The notes beneath the pieces are model-generated. The model was not told the origin of the DNA and made no database searches. It saw nothing but the letters and a program-made list of their open reading frames with translations. A stretch of 64,000 bases of DNA. It comes from AVCC01 sp041736255 (GTDB lineage: Bacteria > Pseudomonadota > Gammaproteobacteria > Burkholderiales > Burkholderiaceae_D). Within the stretch, counting starts at the first letter, position 1. Each line of letters begins with the position of its first letter. Positions 22,681 to 30,803 of this stretch are shown piece after piece. The position numbers and the translations under genes are program-made. Where the stretch lies: assembly GCA_041736255.1 (NCBI GenBank), contig JBGSTZ010000156.1, positions 62,001 to 126,000 of the forward strand, written 5' to 3'.

Positions 22681-23301
22681 ATGATGCCCGCCATGGATAT
22701 CAACTACCAGACAGATGTCACACAGTTGCGCAGCCAAATCGCTACTGCGGCTGCACGCATGATTGTGCAGGACGGCGCCGACTACGCCAGCGCCAAGCGT
22801 CGCGCCGCCAGACAAATCCTGGGCGAGACACAGTTGCATGGCGATATCCTGCCTGATAATGCCCAAATAGAAAAAGAAGTGCGGATTTACCAAGCACTGT
22901 TCTCCGGCAACAGCCAGCCAGTGCGGTTGCTGCATTTGCGCACGCTGGCGCTGCAACTGATGCATGACCTGGCGCAGTTCAATCCCTATCTGACCGGTGC
23001 GGTACTGAATGGCACTGCTGGCGCACATTCTAATCTTCACATACAGCTTTTTACCGACAACCCCAAGGATGTGGCGGTATTCCTGCTGAACAAGAATGTC
23101 AATTTCGACGTCTCCGAAGCGCCCCGCTCCAAGCATCGTTCCAACCGCGATGCGATTGAAACCCTGAGTTTCCTGTGGCATAACGAAGGCGTGCATTTGG
23201 CAATATACGGACCGGACGATTTGCGCGGCAGCAATAAATTAAAAAGCGAACGCGCCAACCTTGCGGCGCTGCAGGCGCTGATTGCAGAAAGCACACAATG
23301 A
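22681..23301 (+). CDS. Conserved hypothetical protein
   Basis: A 206-residue soluble protein without a signal peptide. It starts at ATG 22681, 22684 or, more likely given the MDINYQ start and gene spacing, 22693. The central block (LTGAVLNGTAGAHSNLHIQLFTDNPKDVAVFLL) resembles a nucleotidyltransferase-like fold, with SxxH and DxxxV spacing, but I cannot identify catalytic residues with confidence. Its stop overlaps the next gene's ATG (ATGA), so it is translationally coupled to the TlpA-like thioredoxin. It is divergent from mpl with a gap of about 70 nt, which must hold both promoters. Confidence 0.85.
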   Translation: MMPAMDINYQTDVTQLRSQIATAAARMIVQDGADYASAKRRAARQILGETQLHGDILPDNAQIEKEVRIYQALFSGNSQPVRLLHLRTLALQLMHDLAQFNPYLTGAVLNGTAGAHSNLHIQLFTDNPKDVAVFLLNKNVNFDVSEAPRSKHRSNRDAIETLSFLWHNEGVHLAIYGPDDLRGSNKLKSERANLAALQALIAESTQ

Positions 23302-23840
23302 AACGTAACATCGCGCTTTTTATGCTTTTTATTTTCGTAGGGGTGTTATTTGCTGCCATCGGCGCATACATTAGCGCCCAAAGACTGGAACCGGAGGTAG
23401 CGCAAAGCTCGGCAGAAAACTCGGCAGTTGAGGACTTACTGGCCCAAACACTGCCCGATGCGCGCGGCCAGCCGCAGGCTTTATCTGCGTGGCGTGGCAA
23501 ACCGATGGTCGTTAACTTCTGGGCACCCTGGTGCGCTCCATGCGTGGAGGAAATGCCTGAACTGTCTGCGCTGCAAACCGAAATTTCTCCACGCGGGATT
23601 CAAGTGCTTGGCATCGGCATAGATTCTGCCGCTAACATTGCTACATTTGCTAGCAAATACCAAATCAGTTATCCGCTTTTTGTAGCGGGGGTCAGCGCAA
23701 CAGAACTAGCACGTACCTTCGGCAATAAAACCGGCGGTTTGCCCTTTACGGTGCTGATTGGCCGCGATGGACTGGTAAAAAAGACGTATTTGGGTCGCCT
23801 TAAAATCGATGTATTACGCGCCGATTTATCTTTATTGTGA
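23298..23840 (+). CDS. TlpA/ResA-like membrane-anchored thioredoxin
   Basis: Periplasmic thiol-disulphide oxidoreductase of 180 residues, tethered by an uncleaved N-terminal helix (IALFMLFIFVGVLFAAIGAY). The thioredoxin domain starts around residue 50; active site WAPWCAPCVEE gives the CxxC pair, and the cis-Pro loop is GGLPFTVLIGRDG. Such proteins keep periplasmic cysteines reduced, for example for cytochrome c assembly, but no dedicated target is adjacent. Start ATG 23298 overlaps the upstream gene. There is no neighbour relation to the distant ccsA-like gene (36808). Confidence 0.92.
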   Translation: MKRNIALFMLFIFVGVLFAAIGAYISAQRLEPEVAQSSAENSAVEDLLAQTLPDARGQPQALSAWRGKPMVVNFWAPWCAPCVEEMPELSALQTEISPRGIQVLGIGIDSAANIATFASKYQISYPLFVAGVSATELARTFGNKTGGLPFTVLIGRDGLVKKTYLGRLKIDVLRADLSLL

Positions 23841-23934
23841 TCGCCATCAAGAGTTTCTCCTTGCCAATCGACGCCATTTAGCGGCAAAATGCGCCCATCG
23901 TCGCTAAAAATGCTGGTAATTAAAACATAACTTC

Positions 23935-24372
23935 ATGGCAAAAAATATCCTTTTGATTAACGGCCCCAACCTCAATCTTCTCGGCACACGGGAACCAGGG
24001 GTCTACGGAACGGCCACGCTAAAGGATGTGGAACAGGCCGCCACGGCGCAAGCTGCGGCTGAAAGTGCTGGCATGACGTGCTTCCAGAGCAACCATGAAG
24101 GTGCGCTGATTGACCGGATTCACGCCGCCAAAGACGAAGGAATCGATGCCATCGTCATCAATCCCGGTGGCCTGACCCACACCAGCGTGGCTTTGCGTGA
24201 CGCCTTGGCGGGCGTGGCAATTCCGTTTATCGAAATACACATATCCAATATCCACCAGCGCGAAGCATTCCGTCATACTTCTTATCTGTCCGCCATTGCT
24301 GTAGGCGTCATCTGCGGCTTGGGCGTATCAGGCTATCAAGCAGCCATTGCATTCGCATTGCAAGAAATTTAA
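23935..24372 (+). CDS. aroQ: Type II 3-dehydroquinate dehydratase
   Basis: Shikimate-pathway enzyme that dehydrates 3-dehydroquinate; cytosolic dodecamer in the family. 145 residues. The flexible-lid motif NGPNLNLLGTREPGVYG with the catalytic Tyr, the NPGGLTHTSVALRDAL segment, and HISNIHQREAFRHTSY with the catalytic His and Arg are all intact. It precedes accB by 90 nt on the same strand; aroQ-accB-accC is a common betaproteobacterial arrangement. Confidence 0.97.
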   Translation: MAKNILLINGPNLNLLGTREPGVYGTATLKDVEQAATAQAAAESAGMTCFQSNHEGALIDRIHAAKDEGIDAIVINPGGLTHTSVALRDALAGVAIPFIEIHISNIHQREAFRHTSYLSAIAVGVICGLGVSGYQAAIAFALQEI

Positions 24373-24411
24373 CTTCGCGTATTTTATTCGCATTTTCTTT
24401 TAAATTCTTCC

Positions 24412-24436
24412 AAATAGCTTAAAATATCAGCTATTT
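24412..24436. promoter_or_regulatory. AT-rich palindrome upstream of accB
   Basis: aaatagct (24412-24419) and agctattt (24429-24436) form a perfect 8-bp inverted repeat around 9 AT-rich bases, ending about 26 nt before the accB ATG. It could be a regulator site for fatty-acid control of accBC or a weak aroQ terminator. No known consensus was matched. Confidence 0.35.
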
Positions 24437-24462
24437 TGTTAAAAACTACCTAGGGATTTCAC

Positions 24463-24933
24463 ATGGATTTACGAAAACTCAAAACTCTGATCGATCTGGT
24501 TTCCGAGTCTGATATCGCCGAACTGGAAGTGACAGAAGGTGACGGCAAAGTCCGTATCGTCAAATCCACCGCCTACCCGCAAAATCCGCAAGTCATGATG
24601 ATGCCGCAACAAATGATGCCAGCACAAGCTCCTGCGGCAGCTGCTCCCGTTGCGCCGCTGCCGGCGACGCCGACAGTAGAGACTCCGGTGGTGCCGGATG
24701 GCTTTCTGGTCAAGTCCCCGATGGTCGGCACTTTTTACCGCTCTTCAGCACCGGGCTCGGCACCCTTCGTCAACATCGGCTCCAGCGTCAAGGAAGGCGA
24801 GACGCTGTGCCTGATCGAAGCCATGAAACTCTTGAATGAAATCGAAGCTGAAATTTCCGGCGTCATCACACAGATTCTGGTCGAAAACGGCCAGCCGATC
24901 GAATACGGCCAGCCGTTGTTCGTGATTGGCTAG
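24463..24933 (+). CDS. accB: Biotin carboxyl carrier protein of acetyl-CoA carboxylase
   Basis: Carries biotin for the first step of fatty-acid synthesis. 156 residues: an N-terminal helical part (MDLRKLKTLIDLVSES), an Ala/Pro/Met-rich linker at about 45-75, and a C-terminal biotinyl domain starting at VKSPMVGTFYRSSAPGS. The biotin-accepting Lys is in EAMKLLNE at about residue 122, with Leu in place of the commonest Met after it, as in many ACC carriers. ATG 24463. A hairpin with a T-rich tail separates it from accC. Confidence 0.97.
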   Translation: MDLRKLKTLIDLVSESDIAELEVTEGDGKVRIVKSTAYPQNPQVMMMPQQMMPAQAPAAAAPVAPLPATPTVETPVVPDGFLVKSPMVGTFYRSSAPGSAPFVNIGSSVKEGETLCLIEAMKLLNEIEAEISGVITQILVENGQPIEYGQPLFVIG

Positions 24934-24945
24934 GAACGTACGCAG

Positions 24946-24990
24946 CTTGCGGCACCTGCTCTTTGCATGTGCCGCAAGTTTGTTCTTCTT
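24946..24990 (+). terminator. Terminator-like hairpin between accB and accC
   Basis: cttgcggcac (24946-24955) pairs perfectly with gtgccgcaag (24969-24978), followed by a T-rich run (tttgttcttctttt). It lies 13 nt after the accB stop and 43 nt before the accC ATG. It could reduce accC expression relative to accB. Confidence 0.7.
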
Positions 24991-25032
24991 TTCTGGCGTT
25001 TAACCTTCAAGGCCTCTCGAGTTCACATCCCT

Positions 25033-26415
25033 ATGTTCGAAAAAATCCTCATCGCCAATCGTGGTGAAATTGCGCTTCGCATCCAGCGCGCCTGCCGCGA
25101 AATGGGCATCAAGACGGTCGTCGTGCATTCCGAAGCCGACCGTGAAGCAAAATACGTCAAACTGGCCGATGAATCGGTCTGTATCGGCCCAGCGCAATCC
25201 GCTTTAAGCTACCTGAGCATGCCAGCTATTATCAGCGCGGCCGAAGTCACCGATGCCCAGGCGATTCATCCGGGCTATGGTTTCCTGTCGGAAAATGCCG
25301 ACTTTGCCGAACGTGTAGAACAATCCGGCTTCGTCTTTATCGGCCCGCGCCCAGAATCAATACGCCTGATGGGCGACAAGGTATCGGCCAAGCAAACCAT
25401 GATCAAGGCCGGTGTGCCCTGCGTGCCCGGCTCGGAAGGTGCATTGCCGGACGACCCAAAAATCATCATCCACACCGCGCGCCAAGTCGGCTATCCAGTC
25501 ATCATCAAGGCTGCCGGTGGCGGTGGCGGGCGCGGCATGCGCGTGGTGCATACCGAAGCTGCGCTGCTCAACGCGGTCGCCATGACCAAGACCGAAGCCG
25601 GCGCCGCCTTCGGCAATCCAGAAGTGTATATGGAGAAGTTTCTGGAAAATCCGCGCCATGTGGAAATCCAGATTCTGGCAGACGAATTCAAAAACGCAAT
25701 TTGGCTCGGCGAGCGCGATTGCTCGATGCAACGCAGGCACCAAAAAGTGATCGAAGAAGCACCGGCAATCGGCATTCCGCGCAAAATCATCGAAAAAGTC
25801 GGCGAACGCTGCGCCGAAGCCTGCCGCAAAATCGGCTATCGCGGCGCCGGTACTTTTGAATTCTTATATGAAGAAGGCGAATTTTATTTTATTGAGATGA
25901 ATACCCGGGTCCAGGTAGAGCATCCGGTGACAGAAATGATCACCGGCATCGACATCGTGCAAGAGCAGATTCACATTGCGGCGGGCGAAAAACTGCGCTT
26001 TCGGCAACGCGAAGTGAAGCTCACCGGCCATGCAATTGAATGCAGGATTAATGCCGAAGACGCCTTCAAATTCACGCCCTCCCCTGGCAGAATTACGTCC
26101 TGGCACGTTCCGGGCGGGCCCGGCATTCGGGTCGATTCGCACGCTTATGACGGCTATTACGTGCCGCCGCATTATGATTCTATGATCGGTAAAGTGATCG
26201 CTTACGGCGCCACCCGCGAACAGGCGATCCGGCGCATGCAAATCGCACTATCCGAAATGGTGGTAGAAGGCATCTTGACCAATATTCCGCTCCATCGCGA
26301 TTTGATGGTCGATGCGCGCTTTATAGAAGGTGGCACCAGCATCCACTACCTGGAACAAAAACTGGCGGAAAAACCGGATTTACCGAAGGTGCCGCAAAAA
26401 CCCTCCAATAAATAA
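25033..26415 (+). CDS. accC: Biotin carboxylase subunit of acetyl-CoA carboxylase
   Basis: ATP-dependent carboxylation of the AccB biotin. 460 residues from ATG 25033 (MFEKILIANRGEIALR); an upstream in-frame ATG at 24967 would place the start within the hairpin. The ATP-grasp domain shows the glycine-rich KAAGGGGGRGMRVV loop, the EKFLENPRHVEIQ block, RDCSMQRRHQKVIEEAP and FYFIEMNTRVQVEHPVTE with the catalytic Glu/Asn/Arg. Carboxyltransferase genes accA/accD are not in this window. It follows accB and precedes prmA. Confidence 0.97.
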   Translation: MFEKILIANRGEIALRIQRACREMGIKTVVVHSEADREAKYVKLADESVCIGPAQSALSYLSMPAIISAAEVTDAQAIHPGYGFLSENADFAERVEQSGFVFIGPRPESIRLMGDKVSAKQTMIKAGVPCVPGSEGALPDDPKIIIHTARQVGYPVIIKAAGGGGGRGMRVVHTEAALLNAVAMTKTEAGAAFGNPEVYMEKFLENPRHVEIQILADEFKNAIWLGERDCSMQRRHQKVIEEAPAIGIPRKIIEKVGERCAEACRKIGYRGAGTFEFLYEEGEFYFIEMNTRVQVEHPVTEMITGIDIVQEQIHIAAGEKLRFRQREVKLTGHAIECRINAEDAFKFTPSPGRITSWHVPGGPGIRVDSHAYDGYYVPPHYDSMIGKVIAYGATREQAIRRMQIALSEMVVEGILTNIPLHRDLMVDARFIEGGTSIHYLEQKLAEKPDLPKVPQKPSNK

Positions 26416-26423
26416 GGCTGGAC

Positions 26424-27371
26424 ATGAGCTGGACTGAAATCGTCATCGAAATAGCACGCACGCACGCAGAAGCCCTGTCGGATGCGTTGATGGAAGTCGG
26501 CGCACTGTCGGTTGCCGTAGAAGATGCCGACTTGGGCACAGCGGCCGAAGTACCGCTGTTCGGCGAGCCCGGCATGGAGCCGGATCAATCGGCGTGGGAG
26601 CGCAGCCGCGTGATTGCCCTGATTGAGGCCAACGCCGATTCTGCAGCCATCATGGCGCAGGCCAGCGCCGCCACCAAGCTTGCCACTCTTCCGGCTTACA
26701 GCTTGCGGACAGTGGAAGATCAGGATTGGGTGCGATTAACGCAATCCCAGTTTGAACCGATCCATATCGGCAAAAATATCTGGGTAGTGCCGAGCTGGCA
26801 TACCGCGCCGGACCCGAACGGCTTGATACTGGAACTCGATCCCGGCTTGGCTTTCGGCACCGGGAGCCATCCCACCACGCGTCTTTGCATGGAATGGCTG
26901 GAAGTGCATGCGCAACAATTGTCCCAAGGTTTATCGGTGCTCGACTATGGTTGCGGCTCCGGCATTCTTGCCATGGTGGCCCATAAACTCGGTGCAGCCA
27001 GCGTCATCGGGGTCGATATCGACCCGCAGGCGATCGAGTCTGCCACGGCAAATAGCGCCCGCAATAATTGCGCGATTGATTATTACTTGCCAGACGCTTT
27101 CGGCAAGAGTGCGGAGGGTCAAATGTTTGACATCGTGGTTGCCAACATCTTGTCCGGCCCGCTGGTGCTGATGGCGCCAATGCTGGCAGCACGGGTTGCT
27201 GCCGGCGGGGCGCTGGTGCTGTCCGGCATATTGGCAGCACAGGCGCAAGAAGTCGCCGCTGCCTACGCTCCTTTCATCAGTCTGACGGTATGGGCTGAGC
27301 AGGATGGCTGGGTGGCGCTTTTCGGACAACATGCTGCATCAGCGGCATCACACGCATCAGCCACTCAATAG
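26424..27371 (+). CDS. prmA: Ribosomal protein L11 methyltransferase
   Basis: SAM-dependent trimethylation of L11. 315 residues. The N-terminal domain (MSWTEIVIEI, EDADLG, GEPG) matches the PrmA substrate-recruiting region. The methyltransferase core has FGTGSHPTTRLCMEWL, motif I VLDYGCGSGILAMVA, GVDIDPQAIESA, and the acceptor NILSGPLVLMAP. AAGG lies just ahead of ATG 26424. It follows accC by 8 nt, an order widely conserved in Burkholderiales. Confidence 0.96.
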   Translation: MSWTEIVIEIARTHAEALSDALMEVGALSVAVEDADLGTAAEVPLFGEPGMEPDQSAWERSRVIALIEANADSAAIMAQASAATKLATLPAYSLRTVEDQDWVRLTQSQFEPIHIGKNIWVVPSWHTAPDPNGLILELDPGLAFGTGSHPTTRLCMEWLEVHAQQLSQGLSVLDYGCGSGILAMVAHKLGAASVIGVDIDPQAIESATANSARNNCAIDYYLPDAFGKSAEGQMFDIVVANILSGPLVLMAPMLAARVAAGGALVLSGILAAQAQEVAAAYAPFISLTVWAEQDGWVALFGQHAASAASHASATQ

Positions 27372-27373
27372 TA

Positions 27374-28600
27374 ATGGCGCTTGCCACCCAATGCCCGCAT
27401 TGCGGCACGACGTTTCGGGTCGCACATGACCAATTGAAATTACGTGCCGGCATGGTGCGTTGCGGACAATGCCGCCAAGTCTTCAATGGCATAGCGCACT
27501 TATTGCCACCCACATTTCCGGCAGCATTGCCGCCAGACGGACAGCAAAAAATCGAGCCTGCTGCAATCGGCACTGAACAGCGCAAGGAACCGATCCTGCC
27601 GGCAGCGGCAAGCCAACCAACCATTACGCCGGCGCAGGTTGCGGACGATGCTAAAACCGGTGCAGGCACAAACCTGGCTCCCGTTTTTGCCGCCATTCCA
27701 GCAACTATGCCTGCTGCAATTATAGTTACTGCGGTGACTGCGGTTACTGCACAGCCTCCTGATACCGCGCCAGTCACGCCACTCAAATACGATCCGGATG
27801 ATGACGATCTGGAGGAGCTTGATTACGAGGCGCTGGGGCGAATGACTTTGCTCCATATTGCGCAGGCAGAGCCGCCAGTGGAGCAGTATTATCCGACCTC
27901 TACTGCGGCTCCCGACACCGCTCCGCCGGAACAATTGGCGCCCGAAACCAGACTACTGACCGCCGCGAATACCGACTCTGCACCAACATCGCCCGACCCC
28001 GACCGTATTGCGTATCCGTTGCCAGCCCAAGCCTCGCCGGTTGCAGCACCTGCTGTTGAAAATGCTGTGCAAGAAGAACCCAGCTTCGTTACCGCCACGC
28101 GCCGCCAGCAGCACAGGAAGCACCGCACGCGGATACTGATTGGCGTCAGCTCCGCTATTCTGGCGCTGGTTTTTCTAGTGCAAGCCAGCTATGCACTGCG
28201 CAATCAGATCGCCGCACACTTGCCGCAAGCAAAACCTGCATTGCTTGCCATCTGCCAAGTACTTGGCTGCAGCATTTCACTTCCCGCACAAATTGATGCG
28301 ATAACCATCGAATCGTCCGAACTGCAGGCCCAGACCAGCCCTGCCGGCACCCTGGTTCTGACGCTGCTGTTGCGCAATCGCAGCAGCACCGTACAGACAT
28401 GGCCAAATATTGAATTAACCCTGAATGATGGCAATCAACGCGCCATCTTGCGGCGCGTCTTCACACCAAAAGAATTTCCAGTCCCCTCTGCCGGTATCGC
28501 CGAAGGCATTGCCGCCAACAGCGAACAATCGGTCCGGCTCACCTTTACGCTAACCCAATTGCAGGCTGCCGGATATCGCGTCGTGCTGTTTTATCCATAA
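27374..28600 (+). CDS. Zinc-ribbon DUF3426 single-pass membrane protein
   Basis: A 408-residue protein with an N-terminal MJ0042-type zinc ribbon (QCPHCGTTF ... VRCGQCRQVFNG, four Cys), a long low-complexity Ala/Pro/Thr linker, a membrane helix near residue 255 (ILIGVSSAILALVFLVQASYA) and a periplasmic DUF3426 domain. There is no catalytic motif. The ribbon is cytoplasmic and the C-terminal domain outside if the topology is as predicted. It begins 2 nt after the prmA stop. The function of this family is not established. Confidence 0.88.
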   Translation: MALATQCPHCGTTFRVAHDQLKLRAGMVRCGQCRQVFNGIAHLLPPTFPAALPPDGQQKIEPAAIGTEQRKEPILPAAASQPTITPAQVADDAKTGAGTNLAPVFAAIPATMPAAIIVTAVTAVTAQPPDTAPVTPLKYDPDDDDLEELDYEALGRMTLLHIAQAEPPVEQYYPTSTAAPDTAPPEQLAPETRLLTAANTDSAPTSPDPDRIAYPLPAQASPVAAPAVENAVQEEPSFVTATRRQQHRKHRTRILIGVSSAILALVFLVQASYALRNQIAAHLPQAKPALLAICQVLGCSISLPAQIDAITIESSELQAQTSPAGTLVLTLLLRNRSSTVQTWPNIELTLNDGNQRAILRRVFTPKEFPVPSAGIAEGIAANSEQSVRLTFTLTQLQAAGYRVVLFYP

Positions 28601-28760
28601 TGCAAAAAAAATTACCAGTATTTTTTAATCCGCTTTCTTCATATGCGTAAAATGGCATGTTTTAAGCTATACACAACACTAATATTGCACATTGCGCCAC
28701 TGGAATGCAGTTTTTGTGCTCCACCACGATTCACCCGATCAATTTTTTTGACTTTTCATC

Positions 28761-29693
28761 ATGACATCTTTAATTTGCGGCTCGATAGCTTTTGACACCA
28801 TCATGTCGTTTGGCGACCGTTTCTCCAACGCCATCCTGGCCGACCAGTTACACAAAATTAACGTCGCCTTTCTGGTGCCAGAGTTGCGCAAGGAGTTCGG
28901 TGGCTGCGCCGGGAATATCGCCTACAACCTGAACCTGCTGGGCGGCGTCCCACGCATCATGGCAACCGTGGGCCAGGACAGCCAGCCTTACCTCGACCGC
29001 CTGGACCAATTGGGCATTTCGCGGCGCAATATCCGTACTTTCCCAGAGGCCTATACCGCACAAGCGTTCATCACCACCGACGCCGACAACAACCAGATCA
29101 CTGCGTTTCATCCGGGCGCGATGATGTTCTCGCACGAAAACCGGGTGGCTGATGCCGGCCCGGTCAAGCTAGCCATCGTCGCACCGGACGGCCGCGACGG
29201 CATGCTGCAGCATGCCAGCGATTGCGCGGAACTGGAAATCCCCTTCATCTTTGATCCAGGCCAAGGTTTGCCAATGTTCAGCGGTGCAGAACTGATCCAT
29301 TTCATCGAACTGGCGACCTATGTCGCGGTCAATGATTATGAAGCGGAGCTATTGACCCAGCGTACCGGTTTAACGCTGGATCAGATTGCGCAGCGCGTCT
29401 CCGCATTGGTCGTCACGCGCGGTGAGTTGGGCGCGCATATCTTCACGGCAGCCGAGCGAATCGAGATCGAATGCGTTGCAGCAGATCGCATAGTCGATCC
29501 GACTGGCTGTGGCGATGCTTTCCGCGCCGGCATGCTGTTCGGCTTGAGCAATGAGATGGATTGGGCTACTACCGGCCGCTTGGCCAGCCTGATGGGATCC
29601 ATCAAAATTGCATACCAGGGCGGACAAAATCACGCGCCGGGCAAGGCTGAAATTGAAGAACGGTTTTTTGCGGCATTCGACTATCGTCTGTAA
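28761..29693 (+). CDS. PfkB-family carbohydrate/nucleoside kinase
   Basis: Ribokinase-like kinase of 310 residues. N-terminal substrate region (CGSIAFDTIMSFGDRF), the GGCAGNIAYNLNLLG motif, and the C-terminal PfkB signature DPTGCGDAFRAGMLFGLS with the catalytic Asp are present. Sequence style (SLICGSIAFDTIM, GCAGNIAY) resembles proteins labelled adenosine kinase-like in betaproteobacteria, but the phosphate acceptor cannot be decided by reading. About 160 nt of AT-rich DNA precede it. Confidence 0.88.
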   Translation: MTSLICGSIAFDTIMSFGDRFSNAILADQLHKINVAFLVPELRKEFGGCAGNIAYNLNLLGGVPRIMATVGQDSQPYLDRLDQLGISRRNIRTFPEAYTAQAFITTDADNNQITAFHPGAMMFSHENRVADAGPVKLAIVAPDGRDGMLQHASDCAELEIPFIFDPGQGLPMFSGAELIHFIELATYVAVNDYEAELLTQRTGLTLDQIAQRVSALVVTRGELGAHIFTAAERIEIECVAADRIVDPTGCGDAFRAGMLFGLSNEMDWATTGRLASLMGSIKIAYQGGQNHAPGKAEIEERFFAAFDYRL

Positions 29694-29724
29694 AAACGCG
29701 TTTAAACATTTATTTTAAACATCT

Positions 29725-30114
29725 ATGCGCACCAATTTTCGTCTGTTAATCCTGCTGCTGCCGGCACTAACCATCGGGTGCGCAATGTCTGTGCAATCCA
29801 ACTCCTCACCAATGACATCATCCACCCAGGGCAGCACCTTGGTGCGGATGGCCACCATCGTTGCGGTACGCAGTGCAGTAGTAATTGATAATGTCGCTGG
29901 TGAAACGGCAATCGCAGGAGATGTAATTGCGGACGATGCGGACACGCCGCCGAGCGGGCAATCCGCGCGCACCAGAACCGTGACGGAATTGCTGCTGCGG
30001 CTGGATGGCGATACTGCACCAGTCGCTTACCGCATCGAACCCGGCGCGGTTTTTCAGCCCGGCGAACGGGTCAAAGTGATGACGCGCAGCGGCCACACCC
30101 GCATCACCCACTAA
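29725..30114 (+). CDS. Small lipoprotein, SlyB-like C-terminal domain
   Basis: Putative outer-membrane lipoprotein of 129 residues: signal peptide with lipobox LTIGC (Cys about 19), then a Ser/Thr-rich stretch, VRMATIVAVRSAVVID and a C-terminal YRIEPGAVFQPGERVKVM. The last two resemble the flanks of the SlyB/Pcp family (TVxxVRxVxI and GxxFxxGDRVRV), but the glycine-zipper middle has been replaced by an acidic segment. It follows the PfkB-family kinase by about 30 nt. The SlyB link is tentative. Confidence 0.75.
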   Translation: MRTNFRLLILLLPALTIGCAMSVQSNSSPMTSSTQGSTLVRMATIVAVRSAVVIDNVAGETAIAGDVIADDADTPPSGQSARTRTVTELLLRLDGDTAPVAYRIEPGAVFQPGERVKVMTRSGHTRITH

Positions 30115-30120
30115 AATCCA

Positions 30121-30148
30121 GTAGCGCAGGCACGGAGGCCTGCGCTAC
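30121..30148. terminator. Bidirectional hairpin between lipoprotein gene and yggT
   Basis: gtagcgcagg (30121-30130) pairs perfectly with cctgcgctac (30139-30148) around an 8-nt loop, in the 50-nt gap between two convergent genes. T tract weak. Confidence 0.6.
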
Positions 30149-30164
30149 AAACACCCATCGCGGT

Positions 30165-30707
30165 TCATGCCAGTGACAGGATCAGTCTGCTGAGAATTTG
30201 CAACACCACCTGTAAAATCAGCAGCGCCGCCAGCGGCGACAAATCGATATTTGCGACCAAAGGAATGACGCGCCGCAATGGGCGCAGCAAAGGTTCATTC
30301 AGCGCCCGCACAAACGGCGCCAACGGTGCTTGCGGATTGACCCAGCTAAACACTGCTTCGATGATCAGCAACCCCATCCAGCCATAAAACGCCCACTGCA
30401 ACAGCCGCACCAGTGCCAGCAACAGCAGCGCCTGGAACGAGAACGGTGAAATAATCAGCATCTCGATTGCGGTCGCAACCACTGCAATCAGATAAGCGCC
30501 GAACAGACAGGCCCAGTCGTAACCGCCGGCGCCAGGCAACACGCGGCGTAACGGCAGCACCAGCCAATCCGACAGGCGAAAAACAAATTGCGCAATAGTC
30601 GTCGGTGGCCGCACCCGCACCGCCTGCATCCAGAATCGCAACAACAACACACCGGCCACGATGACCGCAACTGTACCCACTACCAACGTCAAAATGCCAT
30701 GCAGCAT
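30165..30707 (-). CDS. yggT: YggT-family membrane protein
   Basis: Small integral membrane protein, 180 residues, with two YggT repeats: MLHGILTLVVGTVAVIVAGVLLLR and a second hydrophobic block after a helix-turn. Each repeat carries the RPLRRVIP/LPLRRVLPG pattern (LNEPLLRPLRRVIPLV, LSDWLVLPLRRVLPGAG) characteristic of the family. Function is poorly defined; YggT has been implicated in osmotic-shock and chloroplast division contexts. It is downstream of the H1-like gene, separated by a terminator. Confidence 0.9.
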   Translation of the reverse strand: MLHGILTLVVGTVAVIVAGVLLLRFWMQAVRVRPPTTIAQFVFRLSDWLVLPLRRVLPGAGGYDWACLFGAYLIAVVATAIEMLIISPFSFQALLLLALVRLLQWAFYGWMGLLIIEAVFSWVNPQAPLAPFVRALNEPLLRPLRRVIPLVANIDLSPLAALLILQVVLQILSRLILSLA

Positions 30708-30727
30708 GGAAGCTCCTTAAATAAAAA

Positions 30728-30760
30728 ACCCGCCGTATGACGACAAGCCACACAGCGGGT
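30728..30760 (-). terminator. Terminator downstream of the H1-like gene
   Basis: On the minus strand, acccgc (from 30760) pairs with gcgggt (to 30728) and is followed directly by TTTTTT. It lies about 45 nt past the H1-like stop and 20 nt upstream of the yggT ATG. Confidence 0.75.
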
Positions 30761-30803
30761 ATTGTGCCAGAAGCCATTGCGGCCCCTGAGAAAAATCATC
30801 AGA

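Noticed and set aside
24967..25032. Upstream start for accC
   Set aside because: The extension lies over the accB-accC hairpin and T tract. The family begins at MFEKILIANRGEIA.
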